Below, in pieces: positions 1-8,789 of a DNA stretch of 64,000 nucleotides. The notes beneath the pieces are model-generated. The model was not told where the DNA came from, searched no databases, and worked only from the letters and a program-made list of their open reading frames with translations. Within the stretch, counting starts at the first letter, position 1. Each line of letters opens with the position of its first letter. The translations under genes and the position numbers were made by a program. This DNA comes from Bacteroidota bacterium (GTDB lineage: Bacteria; Bacteroidota; Bacteroidia; Bacteroidales; FEN-979): the NCBI GenBank assembly GCA_026391735.1, contig JAPLDL010000019.1, forward strand, positions 1 to 64,000, read 5' to 3'.

Positions 1-23
1 AGTGAATGGTGACTTAGAACCGG

Positions 24-75
24 TTCCCCGTTCCCTGCTCCCCGTTCCCTGCTCCCCGTTCCCCGTTCCCCGTTC
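24..75. repeat. Heptamer tandem array (TTCCCCG-type)
   Basis: Seven consecutive 7-base units run from 24 to 72, alternating TTCCCCG, TTCCCTG and CTCCCCG, and then a partial unit. The array reaches the stop codon of the TonB-dependent receptor (74-76 on the minus strand). It is one of about ten arrays of period 7 or 8 in this window with different unit sequences. Bases 1-23 hold nothing recognisable. Confidence 0.85.
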
Positions 76-2497
76 AGAATCCCGCTACCAGCTTGAGATT
101 GAAAAGCCGCGGAGTAAGGTAATTCGGAACATTGTACTGCCTTCCCTGAACGTCGGTGATCCATTGGTAGGATACAGTGTTAGCGAAATCAAACAGGTTA
201 AAAATATCAAGTCCTATCCATAGTGACTTGAATGCACGCAGCGGATTTTTACCTGAGAAATGCGTGTATTCCCCGATAAGTTGTTTTGACAATCCGATAT
301 CGACCCGGCGGTAAGGAGGCATTCTGAAAGTCTGGAGATACCTTGGGGAATCGGGAGCGCCATAGGGCAAACCGGATCCATATACCAAAGTGATCGCCAC
401 TTTCCAGGTCGGGAACCCGGGAATATAATCCTGGAAAAAAATGGCCAGGTTGAACCTCTGGTCGGTCGGGCGTGGTATCCAGTGATCCTGGAAATATTCT
501 TCGGTGCTCATGAAGGAAATGCTGGCCCATGATTCGGCTCCTTTCACAAATTCGCCGTTAATACGGAAGTCAATGCCTGCAGCATAGCCATGTGCGTCGT
601 TGGTGCCGTAATATCGTATCCTGAGGTTGTCGATCTCATAAGGGATCAGGTCCTGGATGTATTTATAATAGACCTCGGTGACGAATTTAAAAGGACGGTG
701 CCAGAGACTGAAGTACAGGTCGCTTCCCAGGACAGCCTGGTAGGACGTCTGTGCTTTGAGGCCGGGGACAATAATTCCACGGAGATCGGTCATTTCCCTG
801 AACGTAGGCGGTTGGGAATATACTCCCCCTGAGAGGCGGAATACCATTTCTTTTTTCCAATGAGGTTTGAGTGAGACATTCAGCCTGGGATTGAACAGGA
901 ACTGTGAGTTATAATCAGAATATATAAATCTTGCCCCCGCAGTGAGTCCGATATCATTCTTCTCATTCTTGAATGTCCAGGTATTCTGGATGAAAGCATC
1001 TCCCTTGTTGCTGCTCATTCCACCGTTGGCTTTGAGAACATCGTTTAGATAAAGATCAGTATGTGGCGGAGGATTTTGCCCCAGGGAGTCATGGGGTCGT
1101 GGGAGGGAATATCCTGCCGAATCAAGCATCTGCCATTCATTCATAGTATAATTGAACAGATCATGCTGGTATTTGATCCCCCAAGCCATCTGGCTTTTCC
1201 CTTTTTCATAGCTGCCCCGGTGCTCAAGGTTGTAGACAGTACCGTCAAGGTAATCCCTTGCATGATCAAGGTAGGCCCCCACGCCCAGAAGCTGGATGAG
1301 GTTGCCCGCATTATTGCCTGTAAGCTCCACCTGCCCCAACCAGTATTCACCCGAGATGTCATAGGTTTGGGCTTCATGCGTTTGGTATGCTGATCCTATC
1401 AGCTTGAGGCGCAAATGGTCGTTGGGTTTGAAAGTCAGTGTAGCTGCCGTAAGCCAGTTATCGTAGCTGTCATTCTCCTGTCCGTCAAAAAAGATCTTCA
1501 CCTGGTATGCTGTAATTGCGTCGCTTCCAAAGGTCGTTGTCTGGCTTTCAGGGATAAGCTTGAATGAATTTGCAGTATAGCTTCCAAAGACCGATAATTC
1601 CCATTTGCTGCTGAAATCGTAGTACAACATCCCCTGAACATCGAAAAACCTGGGTTTATAGTTCCCTTTTGTATCCAGGGATTTCAGAAGATAAGTGTTG
1701 GTTTTATACCTTACTCCAAGCAAATAAGCCAGTTTCCGGGTGATCTTTCCTTCGACATGCGCTGTGGCTCCAAGCAGGCTGGCTTCGAAGGAAGCCGCAA
1801 ACTGAGATGGTTTCTTGTACTTTATATCAAGTACCGACGACATTTTATCCCCGTATTTTGAGTCAAACCCGCCGGCCGAGAAGCTGATCCCCGAAACCAG
1901 GTCGGGATTCAGGAAACTCTGACCTTCCTGTTGCCCTGCTCTTACAAGGTACGGACGGTAGATCTCTATATCGTTTACAAATACCAGGTTTTCGTCAAAG
2001 TTACCCCCGCGTACCGAATACTGGGAGCTGAGTTCATTGCGGGAGCTCACCCCCGGCATGGTCTTTATAAGATCTTCCACGCTGGCATTGATCGTGGGTA
2101 TATAGGTGATCGCCTTGGGATCGAGGCGGCTGAACGCGTTGGTTTTTAATTGCTGGTCTTTTACTTCAATAGTGGAGAGCTGGGTTTCGGAAAGTTTCAA
2201 TTGGCGGTTGAGTAGTTTGTTTTCCCCTTTTTTAAGGTTTATCCTTACCGAATCTTTGCTGAAACCAACGCTGGTGAATAACAGGATTACGTCTTTCCCT
2301 GCAGGAACCTTTAATTCATAAGAACCGTTGGCGGATGTCGCCGTCCCGTTGGTCGTCCCTTTAACAGCTACATTGGCGAACTCCAGCGGCTTGCCGTCAG
2401 GATCACTCAGAAAGCCATGGACTTTGGCTTCCTGTGCTAAAAGTATGGCAGGGAGAAGCAGCAGAAAACCGGTAAACAGATTCCTGAGAACTTTCAT
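74..2497 (-). CDS. TonB-dependent receptor with carboxypeptidase-regulatory N-terminus
   Basis: Predicted 807-residue outer-membrane active transporter; the substrate cannot be told from sequence. A signal peptide (about residues 1-21, ending LLAQ) is followed by a carboxypeptidase-regulatory-like beta-sandwich (about 24-100), with the usual 'GKPLEFANVAVKGT' and 'NGSYELKVPAG' pattern. Next come a plug domain (about 115-225, including SQYSVRGGNFDENLVFVND) and a long beta-barrel to the C-terminus. The start codon shares one base with the stop of the upstream gene (TAATG), so the two are probably translationally coupled. No SusD-like lipoprotein lies next to it, which argues against a classical SusC glycan transporter. 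Its stop codon lies at the edge of a heptamer array. Confidence 0.93.
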   Translation of the reverse strand: MKVLRNLFTGFLLLLPAILLAQEAKVHGFLSDPDGKPLEFANVAVKGTTNGTATSANGSYELKVPAGKDVILLFTSVGFSKDSVRINLKKGENKLLNRQLKLSETQLSTIEVKDQQLKTNAFSRLDPKAITYIPTINASVEDLIKTMPGVSSRNELSSQYSVRGGNFDENLVFVNDIEIYRPYLVRAGQQEGQSFLNPDLVSGISFSAGGFDSKYGDKMSSVLDIKYKKPSQFAASFEASLLGATAHVEGKITRKLAYLLGVRYKTNTYLLKSLDTKGNYKPRFFDVQGMLYYDFSSKWELSVFGSYTANSFKLIPESQTTTFGSDAITAYQVKIFFDGQENDSYDNWLTAATLTFKPNDHLRLKLIGSAYQTHEAQTYDISGEYWLGQVELTGNNAGNLIQLLGVGAYLDHARDYLDGTVYNLEHRGSYEKGKSQMAWGIKYQHDLFNYTMNEWQMLDSAGYSLPRPHDSLGQNPPPHTDLYLNDVLKANGGMSSNKGDAFIQNTWTFKNEKNDIGLTAGARFIYSDYNSQFLFNPRLNVSLKPHWKKEMVFRLSGGVYSQPPTFREMTDLRGIIVPGLKAQTSYQAVLGSDLYFSLWHRPFKFVTEVYYKYIQDLIPYEIDNLRIRYYGTNDAHGYAAGIDFRINGEFVKGAESWASISFMSTEEYFQDHWIPRPTDQRFNLAIFFQDYIPGFPTWKVAITLVYGSGLPYGAPDSPRYLQTFRMPPYRRVDIGLSKQLIGEYTHFSGKNPLRAFKSLWIGLDIFNLFDFANTVSYQWITDVQGRQYNVPNYLTPRLFNLKLVAGF

Positions 2498-3162
2498 TAT
2501 GGTTCTTTAAGCCGTTCTTCTTTCTTTTTAAACTTCCCGTCTTTCCATGCTTTTATGAATTGCGCCCAGGCAAACGGATTGAAAATATTAAAAGGCTGTT
2601 GCTGCCCGAAGTAATACAATTTGGATGTGGTGTTCTCGATATAGTTATTATAGTTCATCCGGGCATCCATAGGGTAGTCCAGGGCTGCGAGGCGAAGGTT
2701 ATAGACATCCAGGTTTTTCCTGGCGATCTCGTAATCATCATCGGGGATCTTGGTTTCTATGAATGCTCTCTTGAAATCCTCCAGGGTTGGCCAGGGAAAA
2801 ATAACAGCGGCCGAGAGAGTGAGAGTATCGTTCGTCATCAATTGGATGAGGGAGTATTTTTTCTGGGTGATCGTATCGGGGATGATGAAGGATGCCGGCC
2901 TGAAACCGATAGCGGTAAAAAGCACCGTATCTCTCTGATGGGCCACGAACGAAAAGAAACCATAGACATCGCTGGCTGTGCCGTAATTGGAATTCTTTAC
3001 CAGGACTTTCGTGTAGGGAACCGGGTTAAGACTGTCGGCTGTGATAGTGATGCCCGAAAATTGTACCAGTTTTTCCTCACCGGTCTTCGTCTGGGCATAA
3101 AGATTTATCCCGCTGCCGGCAAAAACAATGGCAAGTGTCAGAATAAATGTCCTTAGGATCAT
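2497..3162 (-). CDS. Secreted protein with carboxypeptidase-regulatory-like domain
   Basis: A 221-residue exported protein. The signal peptide covers about residues 1-23 (ending NLYAQ). A carboxypeptidase-regulatory-like fold follows at about 30-115, recognised by the 'PVPYTKVLVKNSNYGTASD' and 'GFFSF' pattern that also opens many Bacteroidetes TonB receptors. The C-terminal third is basic and has no domain I recognise. It overlaps the downstream receptor by one base and is probably its operon partner in the cell envelope. A near-consensus -7 element (TATCTTTA on the minus strand, 3186-3193) lies about 25 bases upstream of the start. Function unknown beyond the association. Confidence 0.8.
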   Translation of the reverse strand: MILRTFILTLAIVFAGSGINLYAQTKTGEEKLVQFSGITITADSLNPVPYTKVLVKNSNYGTASDVYGFFSFVAHQRDTVLFTAIGFRPASFIIPDTITQKKYSLIQLMTNDTLTLSAAVIFPWPTLEDFKRAFIETKIPDDDYEIARKNLDVYNLRLAALDYPMDARMNYNNYIENTTSKLYYFGQQQPFNIFNPFAWAQFIKAWKDGKFKKKEERLKEP

Positions 3163-3236
3163 GCGCAGATAGGAGATTCAGGTATTAAAGATAACGAGCT
3201 TTCGTCGAATTTATTTCCGGCTGCTGGCGAATGTGC

Positions 3237-3276
3237 TAAAAGAAAAAGGCTGTCGCATGAAACATGTGACAGCCTT
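3237..3276 (-). terminator. Rho-independent terminator of rpmB
   Basis: An inverted repeat (AAGGCTGTC.CATG / CATG.GACAGCCTT, one internal mismatch, AAA loop) spans 3246-3276. Read on the minus strand it is followed by a T-rich run (TTTTTCTTTT). It lies 19 bases beyond the rpmB stop codon. Confidence 0.85.
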
Positions 3277-3295
3277 GATCAGCCTTTGAAAATAC

Positions 3296-3535
3296 TTATT
3301 TTGTGGTATACCCTTTCTCTCTTGCTTTCTTGATGGAAGCGTACACACCGTTTTTATTGATATGCCTGATCCCTTCAGCAGAAACCCTGAGAGTAATTTC
3401 TTTATTTTCTTCAGGAACAAAGAATTTCTTTGTCTGAAGATTCGGGCTGAACACCCGTTTAGTCCTGTGGTTTGAGTGCGAAACCTTATTGCCTCTGATT
3501 GCGCCTTTTCCAGTTATTTCACAAGTTCTTGCCAT
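3296..3535 (-). CDS. rpmB: 50S ribosomal protein L28
   Basis: 79 residues, the normal length for bL28. The N-terminus [20 protein letters not shown] and the downstream '[18 protein letters not shown]' pattern are diagnostic. It is a structural protein of the large ribosomal subunit. It stands as a single-gene transcription unit between a consensus Bacteroidetes promoter and a strong hairpin terminator. In many Bacteroidetes rpmB is followed directly by rpmG (L33) and a DUF4295 gene and sits next to cinA. Here rpmG is absent on the downstream side, and cinA is 5 kb upstream, beyond a T9SS paralogue cluster. Confidence 0.97.
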   Translation of the reverse strand: MARTCEITGKGAIRGNKVSHSNHRTKRVFSPNLQTKKFFVPEENKEITLRVSAEGIRHINKNGVYASIKKAREKGYTTK

Positions 3536-3570
3536 GGCCTGATGATATTATTGATTTTCAAATGGGAGTG

Positions 3571-3601
3571 CAAAGGTAGGAATACTTTTTGAATCTGCAA
3601 A
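3571..3601 (-). promoter_or_regulatory. rpmB promoter (TTTG-N19-TAnnTTTG)
   Basis: On the minus strand a TTTG box (3598-3601) is separated by 19 bases from TACCTTTG (3571-3578). This matches the Bacteroidetes primary-sigma consensus in both boxes and in spacing. The rpmB start lies 36 bases downstream of the -7 box. Confidence 0.85.
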
Positions 3602-3662
3602 AGGAAGGATGAAAAATTGTACCTTCTGAATTAAATGATGCCCACTTCCATGAAAACCAGGC

Positions 3663-5253
3663 CTATTTTATGACAACCTTCTCCCCGGCAACGGTTTGCT
3701 TATTGTAAATCAGCCTGAACAAGTACATGCCCTTGGGCCAGGAGGAAACATCCAGTTCAAGCCGGGTTTGGTCTTTGGGAATTTCCTTTTGGAATAACCG
3801 CTCTCCATTGAGATTATAAACTTCCAGGAAAGTGGATTTCCATTGATGGTAAATGGTAGTTGATTGAAAATTCGAAAGGCCGCTGTTTAGGGTAAGGTAT
3901 TTTGGGAATTCTATGCTTACATGAGTGGAAGCCGGATTGGGAAAAATCTTCATACAGGTTGTCTCAGGATTATCCATGGGTTCCTGAACATCAACAATAA
4001 GATCGCAATTCATCAATATAGTATCTGAAACTATTGCTTGCGGGCAAAGGCTATCATAAACGAACGGATATGAATACGCACTATCATATTCTAAATTTGA
4101 ATTCACTTTACATGCAAAAATATTACAGTTCGTTGTACATCTTGTCATCACACTTATATACTTTCCATCAAAGGTCTGCGTCGTAGATGAAATAGTGCTA
4201 GATGAAGTCATGAACGTGATACTTTGCTTGATGTTACCAAGAGTATCGGATTTAATTAATCCTACTGGCCCTGGGCCATTAACCGGCGACCAGGCAATGC
4301 CTAGAATTAGGGTCGTATCATCATGCAAGTTAATAGTTGTAGCAATTCCCAGATACGAATTCTGCGTCAAATTAACGCTATAAGATGTATCGCCATTATG
4401 AAACAGTTTGGTCAGAGCCGGATGATCATTCCCTGTTGTATCCATATGCCGTGAGGCACTATAATAAGTATAACCTTTTCTAATGGATGTAAATGCATCA
4501 CCCCAAAAATAAGTATTTGCCCCATAAACAGTTTTCCATAAAGTAATGCCCGATGTGTCTGTTTTTATAAAATATGGTCTTATAGCACCATAACCAGGAG
4601 GGACCCCAGGTCCGGGATAATATCCTGATCCGGTCAACAAAAAGCCATCAGAATCAACAAGAATATCATTTGCATCTTCAACAAACAAATAATCTACTGG
4701 TGGATAAAAATAATGCCATAATAAGCGCCCATCTCCATCAAAACGAAATAGATGTATACGGTTTTTTGGATTTGAATTTTGGATTTGAATCATTATACAG
4801 TCCAAGTAACATATACCCGCCATCAAGTGTCGGTTTTACGCGCCACCCTTGATCATATGGAATCGAAGGAGTATAAATAATTTTGCACCATTCAAGCTCT
4901 CCGCATGAATTTAGTTTTAATATAAAAGCATCCTCCTGGTTTCCGTTTTGTTTAGTAGTGCCGCTAATAATATATCCATTATCATGGGTTTGTTCGATGT
5001 TTTTTACAAATATCTCATATTGCCCATTACCAATTTTTTTATTCCATAACATATTACCATTAATGTCTGTCTTAATAATCCATCCTAATTTAAAGTTAAA
5101 TTTTGATCCAAGAATCAAGTACCCTTTATCATAATTTTGTATAACCCATAAGGCACCAGCCTCCATGGTAGTATATGTCTTTGGCCAGGTTTGAGCAAGG
5201 ATGGGTGAAATAAACAGACAGATTGTAAAAATAAATCCTAACAGTTTTTTCAT
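3663..5253 (-). pseudogene. T9SS-exported repeat protein, frameshifted
   Basis: This is the third tandem copy of the family at 5327-8499, split into two frames. The 5' part (signal peptide MKKLLGFIFTICLF... from 5253; an in-frame Met also exists at 5289) runs to about 4780. The 3' part, including the complete type A sorting domain (NPASTHVSIEF ... GMYLFRL...VVIK), is in another frame. The break is a perfect tandem duplication of a 13-base unit (4764-4789). Removing one copy restores one open frame reading LYNDSNPKNRIHLFRFDGDG, which aligns without gaps to LYNSPNENLRTNLFKFDALG of the neighbour. It is either a recent inactivating mutation, a reversible switch or an assembly artefact. Confidence 0.88.
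4764..4789. repeat. 13-bp tandem duplication causing a frameshift
   Basis: Two perfect adjacent copies of TTTTGGATTTGAA lie at 4764-4776 and 4777-4789. The extra 13 bases shift the reading frame of the T9SS paralogue. The intact paralogues have no such duplication at the equivalent site. Confidence 0.93.
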
Positions 5254-5326
5254 ACTATCATTGAATGATGATAATTTTTTCAGAATCAATTTCTTACTAT
5301 TGATCTAAAAAAAACTTTGCACCTTT

Positions 5327-6898
5327 TCATTTTATAATCACTTTTTCACCGGCAACGGTTTGCTTATTGTAAATCAGCCTGAACAAGTACATTCCTTTGG
5401 GCCAGGAGGAAACATCCAGTTCAAGCCGGGTTTGGTCTTTGGGAATTTCCTTTTGGAATAACCGCTCTCCATTGAGATTATAAATTTCCAGGAAAGTGGA
5501 TTTCCATTGATGATAAACGGTTTTTGATTTGACCGGACCATTGTTATCCGAAACCATCAGATACTGCGGAAATATCACAGTCAACATACCTGAGGCCGGA
5601 TTTGGGAACACTTTCAATTGGCGGGTTTCAGGTTTGGAGAATGGTTCTTCGACATTTACGATGAGCCCGCAAACAGGATCAATCGTATCTGAGACAACAG
5701 GATGGGGGCACAGACTATCATAAGTAAAATGCCGGGTATATACCGAATCATATTGAAGATCAGAATTGACTTTATAGGCAACTATATGACAGGTTGTGGG
5801 ACAATCGGTAGCAATACTGATGAATTTATTATCAAAGGTTTTTGCAGTATTTGTTATACCAGTTGAAATGGTATCAAGAATAATACTCTGTAAGAGGTTA
5901 CCAAGAGTATCGGTTTCAAATAATGCATCTACGGCACTGTTAGCATTCAGGGCCCATCCTCCTCCTAGGATTAAAGTATTCTCATTCAACCAATCTCCAG
6001 TACCTATACCACCTCCATAGACATTTGTTAAAATATCCTTATTATAGGAAGATGATCCATCAGATAATACTTTAACAATGCAGGGATCGGTGTAATTTGT
6101 TCCATTTATATCATGACAGCCGAATGAATAATAATCCCCTTTATTATTACGTAATGTAGTACTTGGAAATCCATGGTAATAATTAGTTAGCCCGTAAATA
6201 TTACTCCATATTTTATTACCTGCAGTATCTGTACAAATGGAGTAAAATCGCTCCCACCCCCCCCCCTGTCCTGGATCAGGGTAATAGACTACTGCTGTTA
6301 TATAATAAGAGGAACTATTAACCAGGATATCCTGGGCGTCATCTTCAAATGCAGCGCTATCGGGTAGATATGCCTGGTGCCAGAGAAGATTCCCCAATGC
6401 GTCAAATTTGAAAAGGTTTGTTCTAAGATTCTCGTTTGGACTATTATATAATCCAAGCAATAAATACCCGTTGTCACTTGTCGGCTTCACTCTCCAACCC
6501 AAATCCCATGGGATGGTAGGAGTATAAATATCACTACACCATTCCAAATTTCCGCATGAATTCAACTTAAGAATATAAGCGTCCTGTTGATTGCCATATT
6601 TAGATGTAGTGCCGGCAATAATTAATCCATTATCAGTAGTTTGTTCGATGTTATTTCCAAACATCACATCAATTCCATTACCGATTTTTTTATTCCATAA
6701 CATGTTGCCATTTATATCTGTTTTAATGACCCAGCAATATCCTGCACTACCAGACTTGGTACCTAAAATAACATACCCTTTATCATAATATTCAATTACC
6801 CAATCTGCCCAATAACCAGGGCCATAGGTTTTCATCCATTGTTGGGCAGAAGAGAAAAGTGACAAAAAACAAAATAATATTAACAGAAATTTCCGCAT
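5327..6898 (-). CDS. T9SS type A sorting domain protein, tandem paralogue
   Basis: About 523 residues, exported. I place the start at the Met at 6898 because MRKFLLILFCFLSLFSSAQ is a clean signal peptide. A Met ten codons earlier overlaps the upstream stop as ATGA (6925-6928) and is an alternative. The body consists of degenerate repeats of the form D-G/K-G-Y...G ... D-[IV]-[IL]-K-x-[DN]..GN.xW, typical of secreted beta-propeller-like proteins of this phylum. The C-terminal ~75 residues are a type A sorting domain (VFPNPASGMLTV ... GMYLFRLIYNKQTVAGEKVIIK), so it should be exported by T9SS and anchored or released at the surface. A run of ten C (G on the coding strand) at 6257-6266 lies in the coding sequence. 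Ligand and function unknown. Confidence 0.88.
   Translation of the reverse strand: MRKFLLILFCFLSLFSSAQQWMKTYGPGYWADWVIEYYDKGYVILGTKSGSAGYCWVIKTDINGNMLWNKKIGNGIDVMFGNNIEQTTDNGLIIAGTTSKYGNQQDAYILKLNSCGNLEWCSDIYTPTIPWDLGWRVKPTSDNGYLLLGLYNSPNENLRTNLFKFDALGNLLWHQAYLPDSAAFEDDAQDILVNSSSYYITAVVYYPDPGQGGGWERFYSICTDTAGNKIWSNIYGLTNYYHGFPSTTLRNNKGDYYSFGCHDINGTNYTDPCIVKVLSDGSSSYNKDILTNVYGGGIGTGDWLNENTLILGGGWALNANSAVDALFETDTLGNLLQSIILDTISTGITNTAKTFDNKFISIATDCPTTCHIVAYKVNSDLQYDSVYTRHFTYDSLCPHPVVSDTIDPVCGLIVNVEEPFSKPETRQLKVFPNPASGMLTVIFPQYLMVSDNNGPVKSKTVYHQWKSTFLEIYNLNGERLFQKEIPKDQTRLELDVSSWPKGMYLFRLIYNKQTVAGEKVIIK
6257..6266. repeat. Homopolymer C10 tract in a surface-protein gene
   Basis: Ten consecutive C on the plus strand (G10 in the coding strand) encode the glycines of DPGQGGGWERFY. 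The paralogue has DPGQTIGVERFY at the same place with no homopolymer. Tracts of this length are prone to slipped-strand length changes. Confidence 0.95.
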
Positions 6899-6924
6899 AG
6901 GTGTAAAAAACGAGTTCTTCTGAT

Positions 6925-8499
6925 TCATTTTATAATCACCTTTTCTCCGGCAACGGTTTGCTTATTGTAAATCAGCCTGAGCAAGTACATGCCCTTGGGC
7001 CAGGAGGAAACATCCAGTTCAAGCCGGGTTTGGTCTTTGGGAATTTCCTTTTGAAATAACCGCTCTCCATTGAGATTATAAACTTCCAGGAAAGTGGATT
7101 TCCATTGATGATAGACAGTTGTTGTTTTAATAACACCAGAATTATTCTCAACCATTAAATATTGAGGGAAAACAATGCTTATCTGCGTTGTTGTCGGATT
7201 GGGAAAAACTTTCAATTGATGGGTTTCAGGTTTGGAGAAGGGTTCCTCAACATTGACTATCAGGCCGCAATCGGGATCGATGGTATCTGAAACAATAGGA
7301 TGAGAACAAAGGCTATCGTATGTAAAGGGATGAGTATAAAGTGTATCGTATTGTAAATCGGAATTCACTTTGATCAGGTAAATGACATTTTTATTGGTTT
7401 GCCACATGAATCCTGTACTGACAAATTTTTTATCAAAAGTTTTATATGTATTCATAAGGTAATTTGAAATCTGAAGAAAGGGAACTACTGAGCTAAAATT
7501 CCCTAAAGTATCAGCTTTTAACATTATTACCTGTGAAGTATTACTATTTAATAAAAGTATGCCACCAAGTATAATGATAGTATCATTCAACCAGGCTGCT
7601 GTACTAATACCGCCAGAAGAATTGTTAAAAATATCATGGTTATATGAAGGAATCCCATTCTTTAGAACTTTAATTAATGGAGGGAAAAAATGAGATGATG
7701 CCGTATCAAAATGGTCACCAAAGGCATAATAATCATCATGCAAACCAACTAATGAAGTATAATTTTCTCCATAATAGTAACTTGAATCTCCATACACCGT
7801 ACCCCATAGTTTTTGTCCTGAAGTGTCAGTTTTTACAAGGTAAAAACGCTCAACACCTATTGTTTGGCCGGGGTCAGGATAATAACAATTTCCATTTAAT
7901 AGAATTCCGGTAGAATCAACAATCAGATTAGAAACATCTTCGCCAAATTCAAGAGAATCGGATGCTATTTGTTGATGCCAAAGCAATTGTCCGACAGAGT
8001 TAAATTTATAGAGATTTGATCGGTTAGTATTGTATTTTTGATCCAGTCGGTAAAAAATATATCCGCCATCTGAAGTTGGTTTCACCTGTCCGCCATAATC
8101 ATAAGCAAACCCGGGAGTGTAGATCACATTACACCACTGCACTTCTCCGCAACTGTTTAATTTAAGGATGCAGGCATCATTGGTGGAATATTTCGAGGTA
8201 TTTGCCCCGATAATATACCCATGATCATTGGTTTGTTCAATATTCACCGGAATAAAATCATAACCAATAGAACCCTTCCCGAATTTTTTATTCCATAGCA
8301 TATTCCCATTAATATCCGTTTTAATCATCCAGAGATATTTATAATTAATATCACCCACCAGGACATACCCTTTATCATAATTCTCAATTACATAATCTGA
8401 ATGAGAATTTAAGGTCGATTGAAAAATCCTCAACCATGTCTGACATTTGAGAGAAAATGGAAGTATTAATATAAAAGCAAGTAAGTGTATTCTTTTCAT
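6925..8499 (-). CDS. T9SS type A sorting domain protein, first of the tandem set
   Basis: 524 residues, with a signal peptide at about 1-19 (MKRIHLLAFILILPFSLKC). The body carries the same repeats as the two following genes (for example DKGYVLVGDINYKYLWMIKTD and NGNMLWNKKFG), and the C-terminal sorting domain (VFPNPTTTQISIVF ... AGEKVIIK) is nearly identical to theirs. Its stop overlaps the next in-frame Met by four bases (ATGA), so the set is probably one transcript. Predicted to be a secreted or surface-anchored beta-propeller-like protein. No catalytic motif was seen and the ligand is unknown. Confidence 0.88.
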   Translation of the reverse strand: MKRIHLLAFILILPFSLKCQTWLRIFQSTLNSHSDYVIENYDKGYVLVGDINYKYLWMIKTDINGNMLWNKKFGKGSIGYDFIPVNIEQTNDHGYIIGANTSKYSTNDACILKLNSCGEVQWCNVIYTPGFAYDYGGQVKPTSDGGYIFYRLDQKYNTNRSNLYKFNSVGQLLWHQQIASDSLEFGEDVSNLIVDSTGILLNGNCYYPDPGQTIGVERFYLVKTDTSGQKLWGTVYGDSSYYYGENYTSLVGLHDDYYAFGDHFDTASSHFFPPLIKVLKNGIPSYNHDIFNNSSGGISTAAWLNDTIIILGGILLLNSNTSQVIMLKADTLGNFSSVVPFLQISNYLMNTYKTFDKKFVSTGFMWQTNKNVIYLIKVNSDLQYDTLYTHPFTYDSLCSHPIVSDTIDPDCGLIVNVEEPFSKPETHQLKVFPNPTTTQISIVFPQYLMVENNSGVIKTTTVYHQWKSTFLEVYNLNGERLFQKEIPKDQTRLELDVSSWPKGMYLLRLIYNKQTVAGEKVIIK

Positions 8500-8535
8500 G
8501 ATCCATTAACAATTAATAATAGTCATTTCAATATA

Positions 8536-8700
8536 CTATTTAACAATGAGAAATTTTTGATTTTCGATAAGTTTTCCATCCATTGTCATAGTACAAATGT
8601 ACACACCAGAAGGATACAAGGTTGTACTAAGTAAAATCTGATCCTGGGATTTTGCAGAAGTTAACTTTATAAGCGTAATTCCAAGGCAAATACAATACAA
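8536..8700 (-). pseudogene. Orphan T9SS type A sorting-domain remnant
   Basis: Between cinA and the T9SS cluster, one minus-strand frame encodes about 50 residues ending in LYPSGVYICTMTMDGKLIEN and then QKFLIVK-stop. This is the hallmark C-terminal half of a type A sorting domain. Upstream in this frame there is no start or PNP motif, only a few degraded codons and then a stop (about 8734-8736). I read it as the 3' end of a deleted cargo gene. The remaining bases of this 290-base gap (8500-8535 and 8701-8789) show nothing else. Confidence 0.72.
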
Positions 8701-8789
8701 ATCGTTTAGAAATACGAGGATTAAATGAAAACTAATGGATTATTGAATTGCGAAGCCTGATTAAGGATTTATTATTCGCAGTCCAAGGC

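Noticed and set aside
2560-3156. 198-codon plus-strand open frame opposite the carboxypeptidase-regulatory gene
   Set aside because: No domain, and the minus-strand gene has a signal peptide and is coupled to the receptor gene.
3663-5253. Two separate genes at this position
   Set aside because: The two frames join into one paralogue-length protein when the 13-bp duplication is collapsed.
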